From Arctopsyche grandis (lineage: Eukaryota; Arthropoda; Insecta; Trichoptera; Hydropsychidae): a stretch of 64,000 nucleotides of DNA. Both the position numbers and the translations under genes were made by a program. The DNA is taken from the NCBI RefSeq assembly GCF_051622035.1, contig NC_135365.1, positions 28,210,001 through 28,274,000 on the forward strand. Reading direction: 5' to 3'. Of this stretch, positions 23,701 to 35,869 are shown piece by piece. Below the pieces are notes generated by a model. That model was given only the letters and a program-made list of their open reading frames with translations, made no database searches and was not told the origin of the DNA. Numbering within the stretch: the stretch's first letter is position 1; the number at the start of each line of letters is the position of its first letter.

Positions 23701-25210
23701 CATGTTTGTGTATATTGAAATAAATGACAGTAAAATATTGTTCATAAATTGTTTTTTTTATTGAATTTATAAATATGACTGTCTAATAAATGAGAACAAT
23801 TTTTGTAAAATTTCATTTAAGTTCCTCAGCTATTGTAAAAACACAAAATATTCACTTTTATATTACAAATTCTGAATGATGATTTATTGATATGGTAGCA
23901 AGTTCATATTAATCATAAATTGGATCGTAGATGTCATTTCTCCACAATAGCTGATATCAACTGTTGCTGACGATTCCATTACTCAAATTTTGATTCAATG
24001 TTTTTACTTGTGTGAAAATTTCAAGAAAATCAACTCTGTGGATATTGGTCAGCAATTCATTATAAAATTTGGCCCGGATAAACAGAAATGTAAACCATCT
24101 AAAAATAGTCATTGCGTATTAATTTTTATGTATGTACATATTTAATAAAACATTACACAGTGGAAATGACCACAAAGCACGTCCCGTTCAAATGTCACAA
24201 TTCGTCTAAATAAATAAGCGAACGTTTTCGAATTTTTCCTCCTTTTATGCGTTCTAATGACGGTCGTTTGTTAAACCTTTGAGTGGCAATTAAGAGAGAT
24301 TTCGTTATGAACGAGACCATTTAAAGTTGCCCGCTTTATCTTGCGCGCGGCAATTATTGTATAAAATATAACAGTTCGGTCGAACGAACCGAGCCGCTAA
24401 TTAGTTTTCCCCTCGGCACCGAAACAGTTAACTGTGAATTTTTCGGAAACATCTGCGGCGGCGATAAATATTAGAGAAAGTCGCGTGTTGGCCACGCACC
24501 GTTCATCATTGTCAATCGGCGAAAAAAATTCATGCGCCGCGGACTTACTTTTTCCAGCTATTAGCTTATTAGCTAACAGATATTTTGACTTTCACTAAGA
24601 TTAGGTCTAGTATAAAAGATAAAGATTTAAAGACCATTTAAAGATAAATATTAAAAGAAATTAAATTCATAATAAATGAAAAAAAAAAATTTACAATCAA
24701 AAAAGAGAAAAAAATATATTCTAAGCTGTGTATTAAAAAAACTCTAAAGTCCCATCAGATTATTCGTTAATTTAAATGTAATTTTACAACATTGATTTGT
24801 CAAAATAAATAACATAATTCCAATCAAGCACAAATAATATACATATGTTACAGTGAAAGCATATTCCAAGTGAAAATATATTTTCAATAGTGAAAATATA
24901 TTTTCACCAATTCAAGCAGTGCACATGTATCAAACAATAAATTTACAACGTACTACCACCCCTAAAAACCCAATCTTAAAAGAATAGGGCCAACCCTAAC
25001 TCAACCTAACCTAACCTAACCCTTAAATAATACCAACCCTGACAATCTAATATTAAATGAATAAAACCAATCCTGAAAATGTGACTGGTTATGATTTCAT
25101 TGAAACGTCAGTGTAAATATATAATTTGACTTGAAATATAATTTCACTGTGACATTTTTTCTACAAATTATAAAATGGTGTCAGATATGGCAAATAGAGT
25201 CTGTTATAGT
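23701..25210. other. Intergenic; high-complexity block at 24,180-24,560
   Basis: No gene found. 24,180-24,560 is GC-richer, unrepeated in the window, and contains TAATTAG, CAATTAAG, TTAACTG and ACGAACCGAGCCGC words. It looks more like a conserved regulatory element than like the AT-rich background. 24,995-25,022 carries four CCTAA units. Confidence 0.4.
24995..25022. repeat. Short (CCTAA)n run
   Basis: About four CCTAA units, matching the insect telomere repeat TTAGG on the opposite strand. A similar run is at 58,672-58,692. Far too short for a telomere; interstitial. Confidence 0.6.
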
Positions 25211-25599
25211 CAGTGGCGGATCAAGTAAATGGGGGGCCCCAAGTGCATTTAAATTTGAGGCCCCCACTTCAGTAAAAAAATGTTAAATCGTTTTTTACCA
25301 TGCTTGTATATGGTTTTTCATTAGGATCTTACAAAACCATATTTTTTATTTATTTACTACATACGTACATATACATATGTACTTGAAACACTAATAGTTT
25401 TAGGAATAAAATAGGTACTATTTTAAAATACTATGTAAAATAGGTATTATTTTAATTTATTCTCAACTAACGAACGTATTGTGGAAAATGATAATAGTTT
25501 GTAAGTTGTAAATTTTGGTGGAAAAGGCCCATTTCTGGGGCCCCAAGGATCGATGGCCCTAAACGCGCGCTTATTTTCCTGTGTGATAAACCGCCATTG
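25211..25599. mobile_element. hAT-like MITE
   Basis: Begins CAGTGGCGGATCA and ends AACCGCCATTG, imperfect inverted ends. Flanking octamers GTTATAGT and GTTACCTA match at five of eight positions. Subterminal GGGGGGCCCC and GGGGCCCC words are mirrored. No transposase. Confidence 0.6.
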
Positions 25600-25659
25600 G
25601 TTACCTACTTTTATATGTATAATTTACTTACTATCTATTCAAAATACTTAATATAGCTT

Positions 25660-25860
25660 AGTGCACTGGAAAAGCTATTTCATACCAGTAGAGAGGTCGT
25701 GGGTTCAATTCCTAGCAAATACGCTGCTGGCGAGATCTTATGATTATTATAACACAGATCGACCGTTTCATGTTAGAATTTTCCGATTTTTCTAGCTTAA
25801 TTTTTATGAAGAATCCAACAAATCGGTATCTTCTCCCTTAGTTTCTTACAAATTCAAGTC
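25660..25860 (+). mobile_element. tRNA-derived SINE
   Basis: Box-A-like TAGCTTAGTGCACTGG and box-B-like GGGTTCAATTCC (25,701-25,712). Then the central domain with GATCGACCGTTTCATGTTAG. The 3' module is lost. Confidence 0.6.
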
Positions 25861-25999
25861 TTTAGCATCTTGAACTTGTTGAATCTTATAAATATATGCT
25901 GCCAACATAATGTATTTCTTGAAAATTTTCTGTGTATAAAAAATATTGTTCACTTGATATTATATGTCCATATGACTCAATATTGTCCATATGACTCAA

Positions 26000-26480
26000 T
26001 TATATATTATACTAGTGGTTTTACCCGGCTTTGCTCGGTATTTGTATTATAAACCGCTTAAAAATGGCCAATCTCATAGTAAACAATTTATTTGAATCGA
26101 AAAGTAAATATATCGTCATAGAAACTTACCTTTTTACAAAGTTCCCAACAACAGTTACATATATACATACATACATACATACATATGTACATATATACAA
26201 AGTCTCTTTCGAAATTATATGTATATTAGATTATATTCTATGTACTGTTATGATTAAAAAATTGTTAGTAGTTATGTACAAAATTAATCTAAACCATATG
26301 CGTCGCCTTAGGGTTACTCCTGTCATGGTACATTTGATGTATGTAATAAAAATAAAATAAAACAAAATATGTTAATTCGAAAAGTAAATATATTGGGGGC
26401 GAATTTATTTGAATCGAAAAGTAAATGTATCTTCATAGAAACTTACCTTTTTACAAAGTTACCAACAACAGTTACATATA

Positions 26481-26511
<31 letters not shown>

Positions 26512-26715
26512 GTTCATATGTATATACAAAGTCTCTTTCGAAATTATATATTATAGATTATATTCTATGTACCGTTATGTTTAAAAAATTGTTACTAGTT
26601 ATGTACAAAATTAATCTAAACCATATGCGTCGCCTTAGGGTTACTCCTGCCATGGCACATTTTATGTATGTAATAAAAATAAAATAAAACAAAATATGTT
26701 AATTAAATTACAATA
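26000..26715. repeat. Tandem duplication of an about 310-bp unit with (CATA)n
   Basis: Unit 1 (about 26,094-26,374) and unit 2 (about 26,400-26,710) share GAATCGAAAAGTAAAT, CTTACCTTTTTACAAAGTT, a CATA microsatellite, and ATGCGTCGCCTTAGGGTTAC. Upstream, TTTTACCCGGCTTTGCTCGG resembles a phrase common in insect repeats. Open frames here are repeat-derived. Confidence 0.65.
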
Positions 26716-27005
26716 CATACATTTTGTTAAAACAATCAATATTATTCAATGTAATATTAATATTCAAAATCTACCTCAAAGCTGGTTACGCGACAATTGG
26801 TTCACTTCCAAAAGGTTCAACGACAAAATGTACCCGAAAATTGGTGCACTGGCAAAATGAACCCGCGATAACATCTTCACGCGACAAATGGTTCACGCAA
26901 CAAAATGATCACGCGACAAAATGTCCACGGAAATAACGTTCAAGCGAAAAAATGTTCAAAAGTCCTAAATTTTCCTATTTTAATGGAAAAAGTAACTTTT
27001 TATTG

Positions 27006-27053
<48 letters not shown>

Positions 27054-27137
27054 TAGTTTAAATGTTTCTTATTTCAATTGAAAAAATTACTTTTTAAGCG
27101 TATGAACTGCGGATGACATTGAATTAGTTTATATGTC

Positions 27138-27312
27138 AGGGCTTCTCAACCGTCTCCAAAATTTTCTTAATTTCAAATGAATAATTTTCTTTTACTTTAT
27201 TTAAATTTGTAAAATTACATTTAATAACATCTATGATAAAAAGTAAATCCGCTTAAAAAGTAATTTTTTCAATTTAAATAAGTAAATATTGGATACGGTT
27301 GAGAATCCCTGA
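27138..27312. mobile_element. Small hAT-like palindromic MITE
   Basis: CAGGGCTTCTCAACCGTCTC at the left is mirrored by ATACGGTTGAGAATCCCTG at the right. This CAGGG-TTCTCAA terminus is typical of hAT ends. A third related copy of the end lies at 27,392-27,412. Confidence 0.5.
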
Positions 27313-27449
27313 CATTTGAACTAATTTAATAACATCTGCGATGTATACAATAAAAAGTAAATTATTCATTTGAAATTAAAAAAAATTTAGATACGGTTGA
27401 GAAGCCCTAACATTTAAACTAATTTAGTGAAATCCGCGATAGATATATG

Positions 27450-29370
27450 CAGTGGCGGCTCGTCCATACGCACTGCAGTACTGCAGCACCCCCAAGGAAT
27501 TTGAGAAAAATATTAGTAAAATACTTTAGACACCCCAAATGCCGAGCCACTGGACACGATACGATGATATTTGGCTGATATTAATTTCACCGCTAATTGT
27601 TGTTTAAAATACAAAATTGAAAATCAACTAGAATGTAAAATCGAATAAAAAATATAAAAAAGTAGTAAGTACATATGTTAGTATTATAGTATCCTACCAT
27701 AAAAATACTTGGCTAACTATAAACCACACAAACTAGTGACGAGAAAACAAAGAAAAATTCACGTGTTCATATATGTATGCCTTAGGGAAAAATTTCGGCG
27801 AGTGCGAAAAGTATTTCAGTTGAACTTTCAATGCTGTGTATACGGCGATAGGTGGGGATGGGCGATTGGGACAATAGTATTTCAGTCAAATTTGCTACCT
27901 GCGCATACGAGAGTCAGTGGGTATCGCAGTGGCGAGTTGTCCATAGTGGGTTGGCAATAGCCAAATTTTCCCGTGTGGGTACCGCTTTCGAGCAACCTCT
28001 CCGGTCACCAAAAAAAAATACGCCGATAGATGCACAAAAAGTATCTTTCTCATACCGATGATGACATTTTTTTAAAAATTTGTCCAGTTTTGGAGGAGAG
28101 AATAGGAGAATGCGAAACCTCGATTTTTTCAATTTAAAATACGTTTTATCTGGTCGAAGCGCAACTGTCGCATTCACTCAATATATATATATTGTCGCAT
28201 TCACTCAATATATACATACACTCAATACATATATTGAAGAAAGGAACGGTAACAAAATTAAGGTTTCGGGTGTACAGCCCTCTTAAGCTCGCCCGCACAC
28301 CGATACACCCAATAATGATCATACATCGCGGTAATAATATCAGAAAGTGAGGCATCGTTTATGATTTTGTGCAGTACGGTTTTCGATGGAATATGCCGAG
28401 TGGGCGAAGGAGGGGCGCGGGGGCAGCTAGCAGCTTGGTCCGTACTGCACTCCCAACAGTGCTATACACATTTCTTGTTGCGTTCGTGTGCGAACTAAGT
28501 GCGCATGTAGAAATTATTTATAACCAGATGCAATCTAGTAATATCGATGCATTTTCAATTAAAGAAAACTTAAAAAGTTTTACTAATGTCATTATACAAA
28601 TACGAATAGTATTCTATATATCTAGTATTCTATATAATAGAGATTCTTATAGCGAATAGTAACCAAAAATATGTGATGCATATATTATATGCATATATTA
28701 TCGCACATATTATAGAATACAAAAGTATGTGCGATGTTATTATTAAGGATATACTTTTTCTAATGAATGAAAAGCTGTGATATTATTTAATAAAGAAAAT
28801 TTTGAAAAGTACTGAAAGAAAATGCCAATGGAAGATCTACTACTAACCGTTGAATCATATCCAATGATAGATAAAGAAAAACTTCAAACTGAATTAGAAG
28901 TGTTTTATTCAAGAAAAGAAATGCATAGTATTAATGATTTATTAATATTTTTAAAACTTATTTTTGCAATCAATGTATCCAAAGTTCGTGTGGAAATAAC
29001 AAAACTTATTCAAATTCTGCTTACAACTTCAACTACCTCTCAGCCAGAACGGTGTTTTTCATCAATAAATAGAATAAAGACATACATATGTATATAATAA
29101 ATACAATGGTTCAAGAAAGATTGACGGCTTTGTCTATGCTGTCAATTGAAAAAAAAATGATTATGAACAGTAAAAAATTTAACGAAAAGGTGATAGACCT
29201 TTTTTCAAGGAAAAAAGACAGAAGAATCAATTTTTAAATGAAATAAAATACATATAATGTTTAATTGTGATAATTTTGATGTTAATAGTAAAATATAATC
29301 CAAATAAACATTTTTTTTATTTTTAATCAACCACAGCACCCCCAGATATCTTATCCACGAGCCGCCACTG
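27450..29370 (+). mobile_element. hAT transposon, decayed, with 8-bp target duplication
   Basis: Starts CAGTGGCGGCTCG and ends CGAGCCGCCACTG, flanked by perfect GATATATG octamers (27,442-27,449 and 29,371-29,378). Both TIRs are followed inside by AGCACCCCC. It carries a remnant transposase in its right half, and 27,985-28,286 matches the TTAA-ended family seen at 34,834 and 46,035, inserted inside. Confidence 0.85.
28480..29217 (+). pseudogene. hAT transposase C-terminal remnant (ZMYM1-like)
   Basis: An early piece (QSSNIDAFSIKENLKSF near 28,530-28,580) and the main piece from 28,822 (PMIDKEKLQTELEVFYSR..) lead to the hAT dimerisation region: ILLTTSTTSQPERCFSSINR then IKTY. In hAT transposases this block, with the SxERxFS motif, is essential for dimer formation. 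The frame is broken just after IKTY by an ATATGTATATAA-type insertion; beyond it the expected continuation is visible at 29,103-29,217 (QERLTALSMLSIEKKM). The catalytic DDE region and zinc finger are missing. Related to the ZMYM1-type hAT proteins by motif; the exact subfamily is uncertain. Confidence 0.75.
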
Positions 29371-29513
29371 GATATATGTATATAATACAAAAAAAAGTTA
29401 CTTTTTCCATTAAAATAGGAAAATTTAGGACTTTTGAATATTTTGTTGCTTGAACGTTATTTCCGTGGACATTTTGTCACGTGATCATTTTGTCGCGTGA
29501 ACCAATTGTCGCA

Positions 29514-30037
29514 TGCCCCTCAAATCTATACCTTCTCGATATGTCGTTGCTACATGCATACATATCTAACATATATTTAACTTATATAATAAATACAGAC
29601 GATTGACCATATCAACTATTGTTGATGATTTCCATGTGGTGCTCACTGTAAATTGAATTTTATATTTTCATTTGTGTTTATTATTATTTTTTATCTCACT
29701 ATACAACATTATTTTTATATTTTATTCTGTATGTGTGCCTATTTAAATAAATAAAAGAAATAAATTTCATTCATATTTCTTGATTATTCGATTAGATCAT
29801 CAGTCGAATGAGTCTTTTTTCATAAAAATATCCACAATGAACGTTAACATTATGTAATATAATATTTATGTATGTACATATATATTATACACAGAAATTA
29901 AAAAAAAATACACCTACTCGTCGTAATGCACATACATATGTATGTACATACACATATGTACATGTATGATATTTACTGACTAGGAAAGCAATAGCTTTAA
30001 AGAAAATTGTTACGGTAGAAATATGTGCATGAGAATA
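29514..30037. other. Spacer downstream of envelope-like gene 1
   Basis: AT-rich, with ACATATGTATGTAC words at 29,930-29,965. It would hold the 3' UTR of the minus-strand gene ending at 30,038; I cannot choose a poly(A) signal with confidence. Confidence 0.4.
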
Positions 30038-32635
30038 CTATATATTCAAGGAATCGTTGCTGTCAAATACTTTCATTTGATTCGTTTTGCTTAAGCCGGG
30101 GCCCGATGAAAATTGTGCCATAGGTCGATTTCTTTTAAATGAAAGTCTGTTTAAGATCGTTTGCTTCTTTAACACTGTTCTCTGATCACTAGTCTCCACT
30201 TGTCTAAACTTTATGCCATCTTTTGTCTGTTCCATTTCCACGGCTTTTTTCGATTTGTTTGTATTTTCGTAGTGTTTTTTCTCGACACCTGCTTTTGGAG
30301 AATTTGATTTTTCCGGATACAATTGAATAGCTCCCAAATCGTTACTTTCATTCGGAACATAATTGTAGGTTGTAGCTTTACGTTTCTCAAATGGGCCCGA
30401 CTGTCCATTCTCGGCTTCGTTTGATTCGGCCTCCTGGTTAAATGTGCATCTATTGCATTTTAAATAGGAACGGAATTTATAAATTGCTAAAATGATTAAC
30501 AGTATCAGAACAACGCCTACTACTAATGCAGAGCATATGTAAACGGTTAGATTATTCGACTTAATTTGGTTCACTTCGTATGAAGAGTCTTTGAGGTCGA
30601 TCAGATCGGCTTTCAACAATCTGGCTGGTTTCACTGTATCTTTAATTTTGGCAAACTTTTCAGAAGTGCAACAAATGTCATTCCAAATATTCAAGTAGCT
30701 TTTCGGTATCGGTAATGTGCCGTCTCCTGATGTGCTCGAATCAAGCTGGAGAGAGTTTGTGTGAGCTGAGCAATCGTCAGGAATCGTCAATATTCCAGAG
30801 CCCATGACGTTTTCCTCTGTAGGATCTTTACCGTGACAATCCATGGTCATTCTATTGGTTGCTGTCAGAACGTAGATCCAACGCCTGTTTGAAATCTTGT
30901 GCCAAACGTTCAAACTTCCGTAGATTACACGAACATCACACTCTTCAGGTATTGCTGGAGTGTATTCTGTCAACAATTTTGTCTCGCAAGTTGGTAAAAA
31001 GCCCGTAGATGCTATCGTTTCAGATTCGCAAAGATATTTATCTTTGGAAAGTGTTTTGCAATCTTTGATAGAGTCCACGTATGTGTATGAGAGCTTGTCC
31101 GTCGACATGGCCAAGTGGGAGTGCTTCGGATCAGGTTGTATGAACAAGAATAGGTCAGGCTTCGAAGGATCTTCGGCTATCGGCATGGGTAGGTATTTGT
31201 AAAGGATAAATTCGTTCTTCTTCACCAGTGGTATTCTGAGAACGAAAACTATTATACCGTCTTCTACGAAACTTATCACTTTGGAGAGGTCCATGAGAGA
31301 TTGTATGTATTCTAATTTAGGTGGATAGGGCAACTCGCTGTTTTGGCTCACGTCATAGATGTTCTTCGACAACTCGTCGTATATTCGCTGATGGGATATG
31401 ACGGCTGTGTGAAGTATGTCCTTCTTGGCGAAGTTTATAGAGATGAGCACATCTCTGAGAGTGTCCGAAATTAATTGGAGATTGCCTCGAATACTCTCCA
31501 TCCAAGTGTTCATTTTGGTCCTGACATCCGAATTGTCGATCAAGGTTTGAAGTCCTAAAGTTTCTTTGTTAAGATCCAATGTCTCGCCATATTCCTTAAA
31601 TACTAGATTGTTTCTGATGCTGCCAACGCTACTCAACTGTCTTTCGAACTCTTGAATTTTGAATTTGTCTAGTTGAGACACCTTCTCTTCTATAACCTTA
31701 CTTAAGTTTCTCAAGCTTTCTTCAACTATATCTTGATTCCTTCTCATTGTCTTCATATCTTCTTCGACGGTGTTCGTTTTGGGTCTTATTCCGATTACTT
31801 CATTATTAAATACAATTGTCTCCTTTTCGTCCGACCGAAGCTTAGATACAGCACTTTGAAGATTTCTCAAGTCTCGCTCGGACGCACCTGTAGATTTAGA
31901 ACTTGTTCTCTTCACAGATGTCGATAATTCTAAACTAGTGAGCTGTGATTCGCAAGACGACATCAACATATCTAGACTGCCTCTTGGAGCCGAAAAAGAA
32001 CTAGTCTTTTCGTACATTTCAATTTTTAAACTTAACACTTTGGCCTGCTCCAACATTGTATTCATAGACTCCAAGGTAGGCTGCACATATGAAATGTTTA
32101 CATACGTAACAACATCCAGAGGCTGAGTTGATATTTTGACCCGTCCAAGTGGATCAAAGTATAATCCAGATCCGCTTGTTGAGATTTGAGCATATTGTGC
32201 TTCAGCGATGGTCAGAATCATCAAGACAAACCTGAAAATTTAACCAGAAATCACTTATTTATCCAATTTTTATTGTAAAAATGCTTTTAGTGAATATAAT
32301 ATTAATATTCGTATCATTGGATTGATCAACAAATATGTATACTTATGTATATTATACTCTTTGAGTCTTAATAGATATGTAGATAAATATATGAATGCAC
32401 ACTTCTACCAATAATAATAAAATAAGTGGTTAAGCTTTTTTTTTAATCTTTCATTTTTAAGATTTTTTTTTTTTTTTGTAAAAAAGTAAATAAATAATTT
32501 GCATGCTTTAATGTGAGTATTAAACATTATAGAATATTTATGTTTGAATCAAAATATATTGATATTTTGATTCAAACATAAATATTCTATAATATTTAAT
32601 ACTCACATTATAGCATGCAAATTATTTATTATCAT
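30038..32635 (-). CDS. Envelope-like membrane glycoprotein, copy 1 (Baculo_F/errantivirus Env family)
   Basis: Main exon 30,038-32,231 (730 codons, no stop) starts after the acceptor TTTTCAG. The candidate first exon is 32,607-32,635 (ATG, 29 nt, donor GTGAGT), which would complete a signal peptide ending near TIAEAQ. Family marks: GLYFDPLGRVKI near the N-terminus, a central coiled-coil-prone region, then IPLVKKNEFILYKYLPMP, TCETKLL, GSGILTIPDDC and a CC pair before the membrane span (about residues 559-584). The cytoplasmic tail is 144 residues, much longer than in its two neighbours, with YNYV and YENT tyrosine motifs. The furin site and hydrophobic fusion segment of the family are missing: only VKRTSS remains there. 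Probably non-fusogenic. A full frame beside decayed LINEs suggests selection. Copy 1 is furthest downstream of a same-strand triplet. Exon 1 is tentative. Confidence 0.75.
32488..32635. repeat. 148-bp near-perfect palindrome
   Basis: Two arms of about 70 bp meet at 32,559/32,560 with almost no loop. Both contain AATTTGCATGC, ATGTGAGTATTAAA and TAGAATATTTATGTTTGAAT in opposite directions, with few mismatches. The right arm contains the candidate first exon and donor of the gene at 30,038-32,231. Confidence 0.85.
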
Positions 32636-32864
32636 ATATTTCATTATACATAGAATAAACTATTAAAAACTTCACCCTTTGAAACGTATCAATTTAGCTG
32701 ACTGAAGAATAAGCAATTAAAAGAAAGGCTTCATAAGATGTTATGTGGAAAAACTGTATTTATCAATAATTTTTATACAACAGCATCAAAAATGGCTAAA
32801 ATATTATATACATATATAACTTAAATTCAACACATACAAAATTAGTCATTAAATTATGTCTAAA

Positions 32865-34763
32865 CTAGATTCGAACATGTTCCAGCATTTGCATGGCCAA
32901 ATTATTCCTCGGCATTCTCCTGATTTTACTCATCACTATCTTATACATCACAATTAATGATAAAACTAAAATGACTAAAGCTATGCTTATATATGCTATG
33001 ATCGGCACAACACTTTCACGATTTTCTAATTTATCTTTCGGCATTCGATAAGAATTTTTTTTGACAAAGGATATATCACTGTGAGTCATCTCCAACGGCA
33101 CCATTTGACCTCTGAAAGTTTCCAAATTTTCAACCGTACAACAGTCGTCTTTGTAGAGAGGGAACAGAACTTTTGGAGATGTTAAATTCTTCAAATCAAT
33201 ACCATCAGCTCTAAATTCATTGGCACCGGAGTACGCATTGCAATTTTTCGGCAAGTTAATAATTCCCGACCCCGAAATCAATTCATCATAAGAATTAGAC
33301 CCGTCACAATCTATTGAAAGCCTCTTGGGACTGCTCTGAACAAACGACCATCTGTTAGCATCCAGTTTGTGCCAAAAGTCGATATTTCCATACATAACTC
33401 TCAAATCACACTCTTTAGGAAGTGAAAGCACTTGTTTGGTCAGTAGTTTAGTGTCGCACGTGGGTCTCTTTTCAGTGCTATGAATGTTCTTAGGAACACA
33501 CATTCTAGTGCCTTCGTAGAGCTCGCTACAATCATCAAAATCCACATAAGAGTAACTCAACTTATCGTTCGACAATGCCAAATGGGATGATCTGAAAAAT
33601 GACTGAACGAACAAGAAGAAATCTCCGATCCGAACTGGATACGGCACGCAATTATACAGCATGTACTCCATCTTACTCACAAGAGGCACATTCAACACGA
33701 ACAACAATGTCATATTCATAAATTTGCAAGTAACGTCTGACATCCGTAATATGCGTTCTATATTGTTCAAAGAAGGATATAAAGGTAATTCGTCGTTCTC
33801 TCCCGTTGCACTGTCGATCAAAACTTGGTGCAATTCCTTCGAATTCACTACAGCACTGTCGAACACATTGCTCTTGCTCAAGATGACTGCATTTCGAATC
33901 GTCTTCAACTTATTCTGAAACGCGTCAAACTGAACTTTCATGCTCATCAATAGGGATATCATGTTTGATTCCAGCTTCAGATTTTCGATTTCAGTCGCGT
34001 GGTTCTTCAATATGTCTACATGTTTCGTCAAAATGGCCCCATACTCGTCTAGGATGACGCTGGTTCTATTATTTTTAAAATCCAAGTTCTCCAAAGTATT
34101 TTTGTGATTTTTGAGTATAATCCTGTTTTCTTCAGAGAACGATATCTTTTGAGCTAGCATTTTGTTAAATTCTTGAAAAGCCTTCTGGAAAATATCCAAT
34201 TTTTCTTTGATATCTTCCAGAGACGAGGTTTGATCGATTATACTGGAATTAAAAACTGAAAACTTTTCACTTACATTGTGATAGTACATATCTTGTTCAG
34301 CAGACAATGCATTTATGGCTCTCTCATACTTTTCATAGCCTGGAAATACCATGTTTGTGAGCCAAATTAAACCATCAAAAAATGATTGAGCAACTTGAGT
34401 CACCAGCATAAAACTGCCACCAACCCATCGTTTAAATCTGTTCGTGGACTCTGAGGACAATAACTCTTTGATTTGAATGGAATTTTCCTTCATGATACTT
34501 CCTAATGATGTTATCATCTCCATGCAAGGATTATCCGAGTCTATAAGCTTGATAATGTTGCACATGACTTCGACTTGGACAAGAGCAGTCATGTGGATCG
34601 GGAACTCATCACGTATGAAATTTAAATCAACGAACGTCACGACCTCTAAGCGATCGCTCGACATTTTAATCTTGCCGACTGGATCGAAATATATTCCAGG
34701 TCCATCCTCAGACGCGGTTTCGACGAAATCATGTCCGAATGCAGGCGCTATAGTCACTAGCAT
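32865..34763 (-). CDS. Envelope-like membrane glycoprotein, copy 2, with furin-like site
   Basis: 632 codons, uninterrupted. The acceptor TTTTTGCAG lies one base before the ATG, so the exon begins A-ATG, the same phase as in copies 1 and 3. The true start is therefore probably in an upstream exon not located; the ATG could also serve itself. GIYFDPVGKIKM marks the family N-terminus. Residues 109-112 are RFKR, a furin-type site, followed by a hydrophobic run to about residue 140, the position of the fusion peptide in baculovirus F proteins. Then coiled-coil regions, LNVPLVSKMEYMLYNCVP, paired cysteines (TCDTKLL, LPKECDLRV, GSGIINLPKNC, DDCC), a membrane span at about 585-607 and a 22-residue basic tail. 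Of the three paralogues it looks most like a working class I fusion protein; whether it functions is unknown. 633 bp separate it from copy 1. Confidence 0.8.
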   Translation of the reverse strand: MLVTIAPAFGHDFVETASEDGPGIYFDPVGKIKMSSDRLEVVTFVDLNFIRDEFPIHMTALVQVEVMCNIIKLIDSDNPCMEMITSLGSIMKENSIQIKELLSSESTNRFKRWVGGSFMLVTQVAQSFFDGLIWLTNMVFPGYEKYERAINALSAEQDMYYHNVSEKFSVFNSSIIDQTSSLEDIKEKLDIFQKAFQEFNKMLAQKISFSEENRIILKNHKNTLENLDFKNNRTSVILDEYGAILTKHVDILKNHATEIENLKLESNMISLLMSMKVQFDAFQNKLKTIRNAVILSKSNVFDSAVVNSKELHQVLIDSATGENDELPLYPSLNNIERILRMSDVTCKFMNMTLLFVLNVPLVSKMEYMLYNCVPYPVRIGDFFLFVQSFFRSSHLALSNDKLSYSYVDFDDCSELYEGTRMCVPKNIHSTEKRPTCDTKLLTKQVLSLPKECDLRVMYGNIDFWHKLDANRWSFVQSSPKRLSIDCDGSNSYDELISGSGIINLPKNCNAYSGANEFRADGIDLKNLTSPKVLFPLYKDDCCTVENLETFRGQMVPLEMTHSDISFVKKNSYRMPKDKLENRESVVPIIAYISIALVILVLSLIVMYKIVMSKIRRMPRNNLAMQMLEHVRI

Positions 34764-34833
34764 TCTGCAAAAATCAAAAAACGAATTGCGTTACTCTCCA
34801 TCACCTTAACGAGGACAGTGACACTTTGGACCC

Positions 34834-35463
<630 letters not shown>

Positions 35464-35869
35464 AGATTCGTGCTCTTCATGAAAAAATTCAAGTACTATT
35501 CTTGTATCAATGTGATGAAAATAAAAAAATCACTACATTTTATAAACCGGAAGTGGGATTTTTTCCTCTTAGAAATGTCAAAAATGTTCTGTCCCACACC
35601 CCTGAACGTTTTTGTCAACGCGAAAGAAGCACACGCCGAAAAAGCGTAAACAATATCATATTTTTCAATTGTAAATAATATCACTCACTATAATTCTAAA
35701 TTAATTAATATTGTAACAGATAGAATTTATCCAAAAAAGCTTCTATCAACTTTGTAAATTACTTTTTAGGGGAGGGGAAGAAGGGGTCAACTCAAGATTT
35801 GCTTCTAATTTTGTCATTTTTACATGATAAGCTTCAACGCATCCATTTGGACATGCTTAGCACGGTTCG

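Larger units (their letters stand above)
26787..29513. mobile_element. Foldback element with nested hAT insertions
   Basis: Left arm 26,787-27,004 and right arm 29,386-29,513 are inverted copies (ACGCGACAATTGGTTCAC, AAAATGTCCACGGAAATAAC, TAATGGAAAAAGTAACTTTT). The left arm has extra phrase units of the form GCGACAAAATGnnCAC. The interior contains (TA)n at 27,006-27,049, a small hAT-like palindrome and an eight-base-duplication hAT element. Confidence 0.7.

Noticed and set aside
24995..25022. Telomere or subtelomere signal from CCTAA repeats
   Set aside because: Only about four units, with gene-bearing DNA on both sides; a short interstitial run.
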